This document shows, in pieces, positions 48,216 through 60,456 of a stretch of 64,000 bases of DNA. Each line of letters begins with the position of its first letter. The stretch's first letter is position 1. Under the pieces are notes generated by a model, which saw nothing but the letters and a program-made list of their open reading frames with translations, made no database searches and was not told the origin of the DNA. The stretch is from contig JAIUCV010000579.1 of NCBI GenBank assembly GCA_026724425.1, positions 186,001 through 250,000 on the forward strand, given 5' to 3'. A program made the position numbers and the translations under genes. Source of the stretch: Erythrophleum ivorense. Lineage: Eukaryota > Streptophyta > Magnoliopsida > Fabales > Fabaceae.

Positions 48216-51200
48216 TGGAACTCAGATTACTTTGAATTTCAAGACAGGACATATCTACATAATTTATTGTTTAGTTTAGTTTCTTGTGTCCAATCCCCCT
48301 TCCAAAGAAATTTTTTCCCTGGCGGAAGCTGTTTTCTAGGCATTAAAATGTTATGCTGAGATACATAGATGACATGAAATTAGCAGCAGCGTCAGCCAGC
48401 AAGAATAAGCTGCTTCAATTGCTTGTGACCACTGTGCCATTCCTTTGACAAAAAGCAGTAATCGCATAGAGGCAACCATTCCTATGAAAGTAGACAACAA
48501 ATAAGAGTCTCTATGCTCTACTTAAAAAAGAACATAAACAATGCATTTTACTCATCATATTGTGCTGCTTGATTTGAGTTGGGTGGATTGGAGTAAAGGG
48601 ACAAGATTTTTGTTGGGGGTGCCTACTTGTCCATTTGTTGTGGTTTCAAGAGCACGATCACTATTTTTTTTTGGTGTACATTTCTTCAATAGAAATGAAA
48701 TGAATTTGTTTCAAAATATTATTTGCAAATGCTGTTTAAATACAATATGACTTTATATATTAATTGAATTAAAGTTGCTAATCTGATTCCAAACAAATGT
48801 CATTAGAAGTAATAATAATAAATGAATACGATTTTATAATTCCTAGAATCTCAAGCTATACATGCTGTAATCAGATGTAGGTATTTTTCCTTTGGTCAAA
48901 AGCAGATATAGGTTGTGAAAAATGTGAGGTCAAAGTGAGTCTGATTTTTTTTGGCTGCGCTGATTTGCATCTTCTAAATAAGAGACTGTTCCTTTTGATT
49001 TTTATTTTTATTATTTTTTCATATCAACAATTCTCTACTATAAAATACAGTCATTGCGCAGCAAAGAATCTCAGCGCAATTGAAGTAATAAAGTTGAGTT
49101 TGCAGAGAGTGAGCCCACGCATATGTGACGCACGCTGGTTTTCTGACGCACTCGGTAAAGAAATGATGTATGCAAGGTTATGTATGATTCTTGGACCGTG
49201 AGTTTGATATATAGGATCTGATTGAAACCCATCAAGCACATCTCTAAAGAGCCTATCTCTCAACATTCACCAGGCTTTGGGCCTCGCATGTGGATTCTCT
49301 TCCTAACCAATTGTCTAGCCAACCATAATATTTACAAGCTGAAAGGCATAACTAAACCAAACCTTCGGCCGAAAAAGAAACAACGAAGTCAGTTCAACCA
49401 CGGGGTGGTCCAAACTTATGCCAATGAATATACTGGTTCATTTCCTATAATTAATGTTGTTTTAGAAAGCCTTTAACCATACGATTTGATATCTTTTGAG
49501 TAATCACACACGTCAAACATTTGAAAATAAATGGTAGTGGACACGAGACATTAATATTAGGAGGGGCTTATGTCATGCTAGTACCTGCTCCCCCCCTTCA
49601 CCGTTGTACCCCCTTTTATTTATTAGAACTCTTTGATTCCAATCCTTGTTTATTTATTTCCTTCTTGTAGTTTAAGATTAGGTAATTTTTTGCTTATTTT
49701 CTTATGGAGGTCGTTAACTCTCTTCCCAAGGCCATGTTTGGCCTTCGTCAGTGATGTTGCCATTTATCTATTATGATGTATGAATGTGAAAATTAATCAG
49801 GTGGCAAAAGAGACTTGGAAGAGTAGAATATGCCGAGGATCTGGTCTTAATGCTTCTTAGTAGCTTGCCTTTGAAACTAATATGGGTTGCTTTTCTATAA
49901 ATTCTCTTGAAGCTTAGCACTTTTCTTTGTAGTTTTAGTTTCTTCTACAGTTGCCTTAACTTGGAAAGAAAGCCATGCCCAACCATCAGACCGACAGCCA
50001 AATAGGAAGGGAAGTGGGCAAGTTCATAACAAGATTACGGTGTACTCTAAACTTTCCCCCCCAAAAAAAAAAGAAGGATTCCTTAGCTTTTACTTTTCTC
50101 TAACATAAAGTTACTAATAATTTCCGGCTTGCTTTTAAAAAGCATTACCATTTAATTAATTAGAATTTACCAACTGTGGCTTAATTAGGTAGTTTGGAGC
50201 AAGAAAATGTCAAATACCAACTGGTTGAATGAATGAGAGTGAGAGTTCAATTATCTCAAAGACACAGCTTAATTAAAAGAAGATGAACAAGAAGCTGCTT
50301 TGTACCATTTCACCTACTAAAAAGATGAAATATGTCGTCGATCATATATAATGAGTGGGTGAGTTTGAGCCAATTGATCCAAATGATTTCTATCATAATC
50401 AGCCATTCTGCATGGGGGCAGCTCCTAGCGATATATAGAGCTAGGTAAAATATTGTTCCCCACGATGTAGGTAAAAAACTTTACGAAATCATGGAGAAAA
50501 AGGGGACCAAAAAAGGAGAGAAAATGACAAACTAGTATTATAGTTGTTTTTAACTTTCGAATTAACTGTTCAGCATTGCAACAATTATGTAAAAGAGGAA
50601 AAGAAACATTGCAGAGGCAATAACATAAGGGTAAAATGATAAAACCAAGGACGCACCTACTTTGCTTACATCTTCTCAAGTTTCAATTATTGCAATCAAA
50701 ATTTTGGTTGTTTAATTAGTGATTAGGTAATAGATCCCTTTCATTTGAACTACTTTTTGTCCAAATTAAAAAAAAAAATACGTCATGTGAGTAATTCATC
50801 AATTTTTTTTAGAAATTGAATAATGATTGAATCATTGTCATGAAACGCATCAAATTTAAATTAATTTTATGTGAATTGTTAGTCCGTTTGCTCATAATTA
50901 ATTAATTGATGAAAATAAATATTCATTTCTACTCTTCAATATTTATGCATGACTAGTGACTTTTATTTTTGATAAAATTTTAGGAGATAATTTTCCTGTG
51001 CAATACTTAGATAACAAATAATTAAACATGTCATGTATTAATATCAAGTCAAGTGACCCATAATTACTAACCAATATATATTCATGTTTTACTTTTTTTT
51101 TTTTATTTTGGAGTTGATTTATACTAAATTATAGATATTAAACTCGCAAAATTACATTGATAGAAAAATATATCATCAATTAATTGAGAGTTATTTGTTA

Positions 51201-52268
51201 TTGTAAAACTCCTCCCTTTCCTCTTGTCAATATTTGTCTTTCTTTTTTTATATATATCAAGCAAATTAACAATGACGGCAAGTAAATTCCTTCAACTTCA
51301 TATTGTAAGTTATTACAGTATATGTTACATGTAGTATCAGTCCATAGGAATGTAGGTAGCTCATTATATTCTTTGAATCTGAACAGGAATGGATCAGACA
51401 TTGGAGATTACAGGATTAATGCTGAAGCTTGCCTTTTTGAATGGGTCATTCATAAGATAGGGCTCAGTTAGTATCACCGCATTTTTGCGGGCTTCAAAAT
51501 ATTTTTATCACACATGCGCGCACATACATATAAGTAAATGACTATGTTATTGGGTATAAACAATATATCAAATTTAACTATTTATATAAAATAAAATTTT
51601 GTACGAAATTAATTATTAAGTATCTACTATCATTAATTGCTCTTTACAAAATGTTTTTCCTAATCAAATACATTAACAATATGGTTTAATCATCTCGAGA
51701 CAATGTCTAATTCAGGGCAGGACTCCATGGAAAGAGTCAACTCGATGATGCCGATAGTCATTTTTAAATCTTTTTTGCCCAGCGCCACCCGCTCACTGCT
51801 AGAGACATGAATTTTCATATATTTAATTAGATGATCAGAGAACCCCATTTTTTTTAAGACGTCTTTTTCATGTTCTCACAACAAAACTAGTTTTGTTTTT
51901 TCAATTTTTATTTTTCCTACAATTATGACCCTGTGATATTTTATTTTATTTTTGCTATATTATTATTAAAATGATGATTAGAAATTCCAGAATTTTGCCT
52001 TATAGATTTTGCCAAAACCATAGGATATTAAAGTATCAAATAATGAAGGTTCACCAGAAAACATCAAGGAAAGCGACTATCATGCATGTGGGTTGTGCGA
52101 ATCCCAGGCAACCACCAATGTGTGATTCTTATTTCTATCTCATATATTTGAATAGAAATGTGAGGGAGAGAAGCCAAGTCAATTAATGAAAGCCACAACT
52201 TATTAATTAATCTCCCTGATTAACTGTATTAATAAATGTTGACACTTTTTGACCTTTGAACTATCTGC
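48216..52268. other. Intergenic DNA
   Basis: About 4 kb with no supported exon, RNA gene or delimited element. Open frames (for example 48935-49201 and 49222-49476) lack family motifs. Confidence 0.5.
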
Positions 52269-52270
52269 TA

Positions 52271-52565
52271 CTCCCTCCGGTCCTATTTATAAAAAACAAA
52301 AAATTGTTTCACTGGTATTAAGAAAAACAGTTAATGTTAGTTTAACTCATTAATTAAGTTTAAATTTGATAATTATTTCTTATTTTACTCATCTTTATTT
52401 TGCATAGGAAAACGTTATGCATTGTTAAGTGTATTAGATGTAACAATAAATGAAGGGTAAAAAAAAAATTTATTATTTAATAAAATAAAAAAATATAGCA
52501 TGTTTCTTATATTTTGGAACCAAAAAAATCTCTTTAAATTTTTTTATAAATAAAACCGGAAGTAG
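52271..52565. mobile_element. Stowaway-type MITE, copy 2 (295 bp), upstream of the TBL gene
   Basis: The left end CTCCCTCCGGTCCTATTTAT and inverted right end CTACTTCCGGTTTTATTTAT are flanked by TA (52269-52270, 52566-52567). The interior matches copy 1 at 15078 nearly base for base over long stretches. It ends about 435 bp before the TBL start codon, so it sits in the promoter or leader region. Confidence 0.88.
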
Positions 52566-52914
52566 TATTAAACACTCTGACCCAAGTTTGCCTTGCAATC
52601 TGCAACTGAAAGACAACAACACATTGTCCACCGAAGAAGCATAACAGTATAACACCGCCACCTTCACAATCTCTCAACTGATTCAGACTGCGACCAACTT
52701 TGAAGGCTTTGAGATCACTCCTCACTATCCCTCGACGTTACAGTGGTTATCACCAGTTGGATTATAAGGCATTAAAATAATTGAAAAAGGAGAACTTGAG
52801 AAATTGAAAAAGACAACTTTCTTCCCTCCACCAGTTTCTTCAAGACAAACCCATTTCACCAAACCCAATTAAACAAACAATTGCACAACCTAATACCTGG
52901 ATTCGAACCTCCCA

Positions 52915-53058
52915 ATGTTGTTCCTCTCTTTGTCTATATTTCTATCTCTCTCTGCCTCAGTGTTACTAAGGCAATCTCCTATTCACTCCTTGTCTCTCTC
53001 ATGCACCCTTTTCGCCGCAACAAGATTCCTCTTTTCAACTCAGAAACAGGGGCAATAA
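52915..53058 (+). promoter_or_regulatory. Upstream ORF (47 codons) overlapping the first TBL start
   Basis: ATG at 52915 opens a frame that runs past the first TBL ATG (53001) in another frame. It stops at TAA 53056-53058, two bases before the second in-frame TBL ATG (53061). Whether it lies in the mRNA depends on the unknown transcription start. Confidence 0.4.
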
Positions 53059-54447
53059 TAATGAAGGGTCGCAAGAACAATGGCCTCTCCATTTTTGTAA
53101 TAGTCTTCTCCGTTTTCCTCTTTGGGATGTTCATGTACAATGAGGATGTTAAGTCCATTGCGGAATTCCCGTTCTCAAGACCTAAAGTTCAAGAAATCCG
53201 AGAGGGGAAATCTAAACCAGCTAGCTCTGTTCAAGTGGTTGCCAAGAAAGACGCAGAAGGTACTCTCACAGTCACAGTTTCCAAGAACTTTAGAGAAGAA
53301 GAATCTGAGGAAACCCAAGAAGTGATCGACGTGAAGTCAGTAGTGGAGAAGAAGAGAGAGGAGAAGACTGAAATGCCAGTTTTGAAGGAAGAGAAAGCAG
53401 GAGAATCAGAAGAACAAGAAGAAGAGGAGGAGGAGGAGGAGGAAGTGGTCGAATTGCCTCCAGAAGAGTGTGATTTGTTTACAGGGGAATGGGTGTTTGA
53501 TAACGTGACACATCCTTTGTACAAAGAAGACAAATGCGAATTCCTCACAGCACAAGTCACTTGCATGAGGAATGGAAGACGTGACTCTCTCTATCAAAAC
53601 TGGAGATGGCAGCCTAGAGACTGTTCTTTGCCCAAGTAGTTTACCCACCTCAATTACTTCTCCAATTTCCTTCCTTTTTACTTTTATTTATATAATTCAT
53701 ATTCATTGTTTTTCCAATTAATTGCATTTGTGTAAATATATTAAGGTTCAAGCCAAGACTGTTGCTTGAGAAGCTTAGAGGGAAGAGGCTTATGTTTGTT
53801 GGAGACTCACTGAACAGAAACCAGTGGGAATCAATGATATGTCTACTTCAGTCTGTGATTCCTGCAGGCACGAAGAGCTTGAACAAGACTGGTTCTCTCA
53901 CTATCTTCAGAATTGAGGTTTGCCTTCTCTTTCTCCTTCTCTTTTCTGGATAAATAATACGCATATGCCAGAGCATTTCCACTTCATAATTAGTCATAAT
54001 GATTTGTCATAAGCATAACACTATGACTATACTGATAGAGTTTTCGTCTTCATAAATCATGACCCTTTTTGGTCAAATCAGATTTAGTCAGCTAAAAGAA
54101 CCATTTTTGTGCTTGAATGTGGGCCACATAATTTGATAACAAAATGGGTGGTGGTTCAGAATCCAAGCCAGCGAGTCTTTGTGCATGTTTGGTTTAGGGT
54201 TGGAAGGTGAGAAAATCATGATTTGCAATCTATAAAATGCAAAAGTTATAGTTTGCATAATTTAAAAAAAAAAAAATTGAACCAAACATACACATTGTCA
54301 ATAAGTTCTGATTTTGGAAGATAATGGCTCAGTCTTGTGGTAGTTAAGAAAGGACATGTTCTATATAAGGGGATAAAGTGTGGACCCATGTTGCCTAGGA
54401 TCCACTTCATCGGGATTAATTGGCTAACTGTGTGTGTGTGTGTGTGT

Positions 54448-54506
<59 letters not shown>

Positions 54507-56415
54507 GGATTACAATACTACAGTGGAGTTTTACTGGGCCCCATTCCTAGTAGAATCAAATTCAGATGATCCATCGATGCACAGCGTACTGAACCGCATA
54601 ATCATGCCCGAATCGATCGAAAAACATGGGATGAACTGGAGGAATGTGGACTACCTCATCTTCAATACCTACATATGGTGGATGAACACCATCTCTATGA
54701 AAGTATTGTAAGCCCCGGATCACTCCAATATTATATATCTTTACTCTAGAGTATCTTCATTTTGAAGCTAATTCATGAAACTGATTTGTATTTGTCTTGT
54801 GTGTGGGGACGATGAAAAAAAAAAAAAAAGACGAGGGTCCTTTGATGAAGGATCCAGTGAGTACGATGAAGTGCCTCGGCCAATAGCGTATGAGAGAGTT
54901 CTGAGGACGTGGTCTAAATGGGTGGATGATAACATCGATCCAAACCGAACCATAGTCTTCTTCAGCAGCATGTCCCCTCTTCATATCAAGTAACTTCCCA
55001 AATCTTGATTTCATCTTTTTTATTTATTTATTTATTAAGAGTGATTTTGGGATAAAAAATTGCTATTTGTCATGCGTGCCCAATCAGTTTCTATTTTCTA
55101 ACCCTAATTCCCGCTTTTTCATCCCCTGTACAGTAGTATTTTATTTTGCTGCCCGAACCTGTTGGGCAAGGCCACTTTTGAGTCCACCATCGGCTGATCA
55201 ATCTTTTGTTTCAATAAATTTAAAATTATTCAGATTAAAGAAATCATGAATACGTTACATAAATGTTATGTGATAAAGAAGATTATATTTAAGAAATATA
55301 TTTAATGTCTTTATATAGATATATATTGTTATTCACTCAATTTATTTATCTTTTATAAATTAAGTCTATCTAAAAGTTTTTTAAAAACTTGCTAACATCT
55401 TAAAGGCTAATTGTCGCTAAACTTATAAAAAAATGTTCATATATAAGAGCTATTGGAATTAGCTCCTAATCGTCCACAAATGGTGAAATTCAGTAGAAAG
55501 CGTGTCTATAACAATAGCCCCAAGGCCAGGCGATCAATGCTGTGAATGATAAATTAAAAACAGGATTGGTGATTTTGGCTATTACTTTGGAACCATGGTA
55601 CTTTGGTTGGTAACCCACATGTATTCTTTGTTTTACAAAAATTTTACCTTACTATATAAACTTTTCTTTTTTCTTTTTTTACCCACAGGCACAGGCCAAA
55701 AATATCATTATCCCCGTGATACTAAAAATATATTTAACTTATTTATTTTATTTTATTTTGTTAATTTTGTCACTTAACTTTTAATTTATACTATATTTAT
55801 CTCTTAATTTTATTTAATATTTCAAAACAATTTTTTAATATTTTTTAGTATTTCAAAATCATTCTTTTTAAATAGTCTTTGATAGATGTAACCAAAAAAT
55901 AAAAAAAGACAAAAATTAAAAGTTAAGAGATTAAAGAAAAAAAAAATAATGAGGTTACATTAAAATAAATAAATTAAAATTAATATACTTAGTTGACATT
56001 ATAATCAATACCAATGTATGCGATGAATACCATAAAAAGTTCCTAACTAGCCATATGAATTGGTAGGAGTCAGGATTGGAACAATCCAAATGGTATAAAA
56101 TGTGCTAAGGAAACCACTCCAGTTCTAGATATGTCTACTCCATTACAAGTGGGCACAGATCGCCGACTTTTTGTTATTGCCAACAATGTCACACAGAGCA
56201 TGAAGGTGCCTGTCTACTTTCTCAACATCACCACCTTGTCAGAATATCGCACAGATGCACATACCTCTGTCTATACTATACGCCAAGGCAAAATGTTGAC
56301 TCTGGACCAACAGTCTGACCCCGCTAATTATGCAGACTGTATTCATTGGTGTCTTCCTGGGTTACCTGACACCTGGAATGAATTCCTTTACACACGTATT
56401 ATCTCTCGATCTTGA
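53001..56415 (+). CDS. TRICHOME BIREFRINGENCE-LIKE (TBL) polysaccharide O-acetyltransferase
   Basis: Five exons: 53001-53635, 53746-53917, 54508-54707, 54831-54989 and 56067-56415. They give 504 aa, with GT..AG introns and consistent phases. TBL proteins are Golgi type II membrane enzymes that acetylate xylan and other wall polysaccharides. Parts in order: basic N-terminus, membrane anchor about residues 27-46 (GLSIFVIVFSVFLFGMFMY), an acidic Glu-rich stem, the PMR5N/TBL domain (CDLFTGEWVFDN, residues about 157-210), then the DUF231 domain with the GDS motif (FVGDSLNRNQW, Asp232-Ser233) and DCIHWCLPG (Asp479, His482) of the DxxH catalytic pair. All key residues are present. It resembles the ESK1/TBL28-35 group; the exact member is not decided. 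Translation may instead start at Met21 (53061), just before the anchor. Introns 2 and 3 have unusual 3' ends. Confidence 0.95.
54181..54293. mobile_element. Small MITE inside TBL intron 2 (113 bp)
   Basis: GTGCATGTTTGGTT and inverted GTGTATGTTTGGTT form the ends. There is no coding capacity. A target duplication is not clear. Confidence 0.55.
54429..54504. repeat. (TG)n microsatellite abutting the intron 2 acceptor of TBL
   Basis: About 37 TG units with one TC interruption run to three bases before the AG at 54506-54507. The tract occupies the place where the polypyrimidine tract should be. Confidence 0.92.
54990..56066 (+). other. TBL intron 4 (1077 bp)
   Basis: The donor is ATCAA|GTAACT. 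The acceptor TTGGTAG|GAG was chosen because it alone restores frame into the conserved QDWNNPNGIKC segment; a nearby GTCAG would delete one codon and shift phase. The interior is AT-rich with no delimited element. Confidence 0.8.
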
Positions 56416-57586
56416 TTTTCAATGTATAGATTTTCACACCCTTTCTTTTTCTTTACAGAATTGTTTTTAATTTTCTTATCACATGAAAAGAAAAAGTTTT
56501 CCATTTACTTTCTTTTCTTTTTTCCTTCCCTTCAATACCTCAATTTTCTTGTGATTTTCTTTTTCCTTAACTTTCTGTCATTATAGATTAAGTTTTAGGA
56601 TATGGACCTTGGTTTTCTTTTTTTCCACTTTTCTTTCCTTCTCATGTACAACCTAACTTGATAAGAAATAGAGCAATCACCTCTGAATTGTATAAAGGAA
56701 AATTTTATATATAATTCTTTATATTCTTAATATTAGATTTTTAAAAAAATATGCAAAATATATAATTTTTTTATAATAATATGATATGTGTATAATTTTT
56801 AGAGGTAAATATATAGTTCGTCAATTAAATGTATATTTATCATGTTTTAATTAAAAATTAATTGTTTATTATATTTTTATTAATAAATTTGATAATAAAA
56901 ATATAAAAAATTGTCAACAAATATAACCCATTGTACAATGTGTCTTTCCAACAGAAAATAAAGCAACTACAAATTGCACGTGACAATGTACTCTTTAATT
57001 TGTCATTGGCTTTTGCTTGTTAATGATTGGTTTCGTTTTCTTATCAAGTTTAAAAAAAAAAAAGAGTAACAATAAATGGATAACTTACGTAACATTAACT
57101 TTATATTCTATTAAAAGAAAAAAGTGTTAAGTATAATTTGATTTCATCCTAATCTCATCATTTTTTTTAATTATAGACATTATAAATTATGGATAATTAA
57201 TTTAGTAAAAAAATTTGTGAGTGGAAAATGAGAAAATCAAATACGTTGAAATATAGAACGGGCTGACTTTTTTTAAGGTACGATGAATCATAATCCTAAC
57301 ACAATTAACGGGGCTTTTTGACCCTAGTATACACAGGAAAAAAAAATATCTATGAGATACCCAACGACAAAATATTTTTTTTCCAAATAAATCATCTGAC
57401 TCTTGTTTTAAAAGTCTTTCTTGTTCATTAAAGAATTAATTTTTTTAAATTAAAAAGGCTAGCCGCAGAGGCAACCCCCTGCGTTCAACCGAAAATTTTG
57501 GGAGATGGGTAGAGGGAATTTTTTTTTTTCTTTTTTGTTTTGGGGGGGGGGGGATTTGTGGCAGGTGTGTGTGTGTGTGTGTATAT
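56416..57586. other. TBL 3' flank / intergenic
   Basis: A T-rich 3' UTR-like region is followed by AT-rich DNA, a G12 run (57542-57553) and a (GT)n(AT)n microsatellite (about 57565-57590). No gene. Confidence 0.5.
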
Positions 57587-58300
57587 ATATAATAGTTATA
57601 ATATATTATATTTTTATATAAATATAATACTATTTAATTTTTATGAAAATTAAAATATAATTAATAGTAATAAAATTTTAAATGATGATTTTATAGATAA
57701 AGTTGTATTTTTAATTATAGCTTAATAAATATAATATATTAATAACATGCTTAATGAAAGTTTAATAATAGAGAATGGATTAAAAATTTTAAAAAAATAA
57801 TAAGATTTTACATTTTACATTTATAAATTTCTTAGATTTTTAGATTTTAGATTATTAGTTTTTAGATTTTGGATATATTTCTAATTATATTTCCAATCAA
57901 TTCTAATAGCATTGATCCAATCAATATATAAATAGAATATATATTTATTGATTGGTCAATGCTATTAAGATTAATTGGAAATATAATTAAAAATATATCC
58001 AAAAATCTAAAAACTAAAAACTAAAAATCTAAAATCTAAACTCTTATTTTAAAAAAATTAATATCTTGAGAATTTTTTTTACAATTCACTAAGAAATATA
58101 TAATAAAATTTTTTAACTCATTCACTAGTATCAAACTTTCATTAAACATGTTATTAATATATTATTTATTAAATTTTTAATTAAAAATATAACTTTATCT
58201 CTAAAATCATAAATTAAAATTTTATTATTATTGATTGTATTTTAATATTTTATAAAAAATTAAATGATATTATATTTATTATACATAAAAAATATAATAT
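57587..58300. repeat. Large fold-back: ~330-350 bp inverted arms around a ~30 bp centre
   Basis: The sequence is a near-palindrome centred at about 57936. Near the centre CAATAGCATTGATCCAATCAAT-like sequence (AATAGCATTGATCCAATCAA) faces ATTGATTGGTCAATGCTATT. Farther out, TTTAGATTTTTAGATT-type runs, TTTAATAAT/ATTATTAA phrases and TAAAGTT(G)TATTTTTAATTA pair with their inverses. Outer arms fade into AT repeats. There is no ORF. It is probably a fold-back MITE; a transcript would form a long hairpin. Confidence 0.82.
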
Positions 58301-60029
58301 TATATATTATAAACAAAAAATATATTATATTATATATTATAAACATTTTTTTTTAAAAAAATCAAATAATTTATATGAAAAAAACGTTTTGGCCGCGAGA
58401 CATATCCTAGATATGTTTCCTCCCATGGTATGCTGGGTAAAAAGCCCAAGTAACACGTTGTTGCTATCTTAGTACTGCCACCTTGGATGGCCGAGAAAGA
58501 AATACGGTTAATCTTTTTTTAATTGTCTTATTCATATTGTTGTACAAACACAGCCCATGTTCCGTTGGATAACCCAATAAAAGGTTGTAAATTCGACTAC
58601 CGACCCGATGTCCTTGTCGGTTGAAAGAATTAGTACTGCATAAAAGATTTTTTTATGCACATAAAGTTAAGAAAAAATTATAATAAAAAATTAAAAAAAT
58701 TATTCTTAAAAATTTATTATCACTTATTTTAGAGTGATTATTACTGAATTCAACAATAATTAGTTGAATATAATAATAAAGGTTTTTAAAAATAAATTTT
58801 TTCATTTCTTAATCCTTAAACATAGTTTTTTCTAAAGTTAAGGGTTTTGCCAACCGAGTAATGAATTTTTTAATAATATTATTTTTATGAAAAATATAGG
58901 GAAATTGAGTTATTTATCATCCAATCCTCCCACAAGATATGCATATAGTCATAGAATATTATTCATTATAAATTTTAAAATAATAGCTTGAGTTTTTAGA
59001 CAATCGAACAATGAAAAATTCAACCCCCTAAAAATTGTATTAATTAATAAAGATAATAATATTGGTTGACTTGTAATTTTAAAAAACCAAATTACCTCTT
59101 AAAATATATTTTCCATTTTAAATCTTAAATCGATTTATTTTTTATTTACTTTCATGAAAAGGTAAGTAAATAAGATTTAAACGTATTAAGGTGTCACAAA
59201 GCAAAAATTATTCCCAAAATGTATGTATAGCACATAATTTATTAATTTTGATGTATATTGGATAAATGCATTTTATGTTCTCCAACCTATAGCAAAGAGA
59301 ACCATGAACCTTAGCTTAAATTCTAAATTTTAAGTTAATAATGATACATGCACAATCATGTAATCAAAAGTTCACATGAACAAGACAAGTAGATGTTCAG
59401 ATCTCAGTTGCCCTACTTGAACCCTTTCTTTTAAACTCGGAGCAATTTGAACAATTTGTATGAGTTTCAGAATGCTGGAATTGGGCAACTATACCTTAAG
59501 ATATTATTTGCTCCGCTTACAATGGCATCAGAAACGCAATTTTGAAGTACATGTTTGGAAAAACTTTCTCATGCTCCAAATCACATTTTGTACAAAATAA
59601 TATGTTATTTCTGCAAAACAAAGATCAGCAAATGTGATTTTTGACTCTTCGAACGCTTTTCCAAACGCACAGGAAATTATTCTATGGTTTACTTTTAGGA
59701 CTTTACAAATTGAATATTTCAATGCGTCATGGACCACCTGCTGCGTAGCTTGTGCATTACAGTGCAGTAAATGAGCAATCTTAACCCTCCATTTCTTTTT
59801 CTTTTTTTTCAATCTTCTTAACCAACTAATTTTGATTTTTTTTTATTTTGAAGAAAGCAAAAAATAAAATAAAAACAATCTTTCAACTTCTATCAAGCAA
59901 ACATTAGATTATCTTATTATTTAAATTTTAAATATCGTTTTTCTATCTGTTTGGTTAAAATTGATTTTTTTTTCATTGTTTCCTTCTGAATCAAAAAACT
60001 GGGATTGCACAAAAAGGATTGAGGGCCAA
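58301..60029. other. Intergenic between convergent TBL and APC1
   Basis: AT-rich. A GC-richer patch at 58385-58630 carries no recognisable gene. The frame at 59528-59812 on the minus strand has no family motif. Confidence 0.45.
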
Positions 60030-60311
60030 GATTATTACCCAGCTTGCACAGCACTACACAGCAAAGAATCTTAATTGCTTGAACGCCCAGGTACACATGC
60101 TAATTGATTTCATGGTTGACTTTGTAACCAGCGTTCATTACCGTTCATTCTTTTTAAATTCAATGAAGTAGATTACTACCCAGCTTGCAAAGCACTACAC
60201 AGCAAAGAATCTTAATTGCTTGAACACCCAGGTATACATGCTAACTGATTTCATGATTGACTTTGTAACCAGCGTTCATTACCGTTCATTCTTTTTAAAT
60301 TCAATGAAGTT
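60030..60311. repeat. 141-bp tandem duplication near the APC1 3' end
   Basis: ACCCAGCTTGCA(C/A)AGCACTA..CATTCTTTTTAAATTCAATGAAGT occurs at 60037 and again at 60178 (period 141), with only about six differences. It lies 150-420 bases beyond the APC1 stop codon. Confidence 0.92.
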
Positions 60312-60456
60312 CCATACAGATGCAAGAAAATACAAAAAAGATATTATAATTAGCCAAAAACTTAAATATATGTATTACATACAAATGTACAGGGTTTGCA
60401 GTGACATCCTCCCAGGGCCGGCTTGGTTTGTATAAAACTGAAGGATAAAGGCCGAC

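Noticed and set aside
54337..54711. 124-codon frame with a Cys-Val repeat
   Set aside because: The repeat is the (TG)n microsatellite of TBL intron 2. Only the part after 54508 is real TBL exon.
59528..59812. 94-codon minus-strand frame
   Set aside because: It has no domain or start context, and its Lys-run beginning is an A/T tract.
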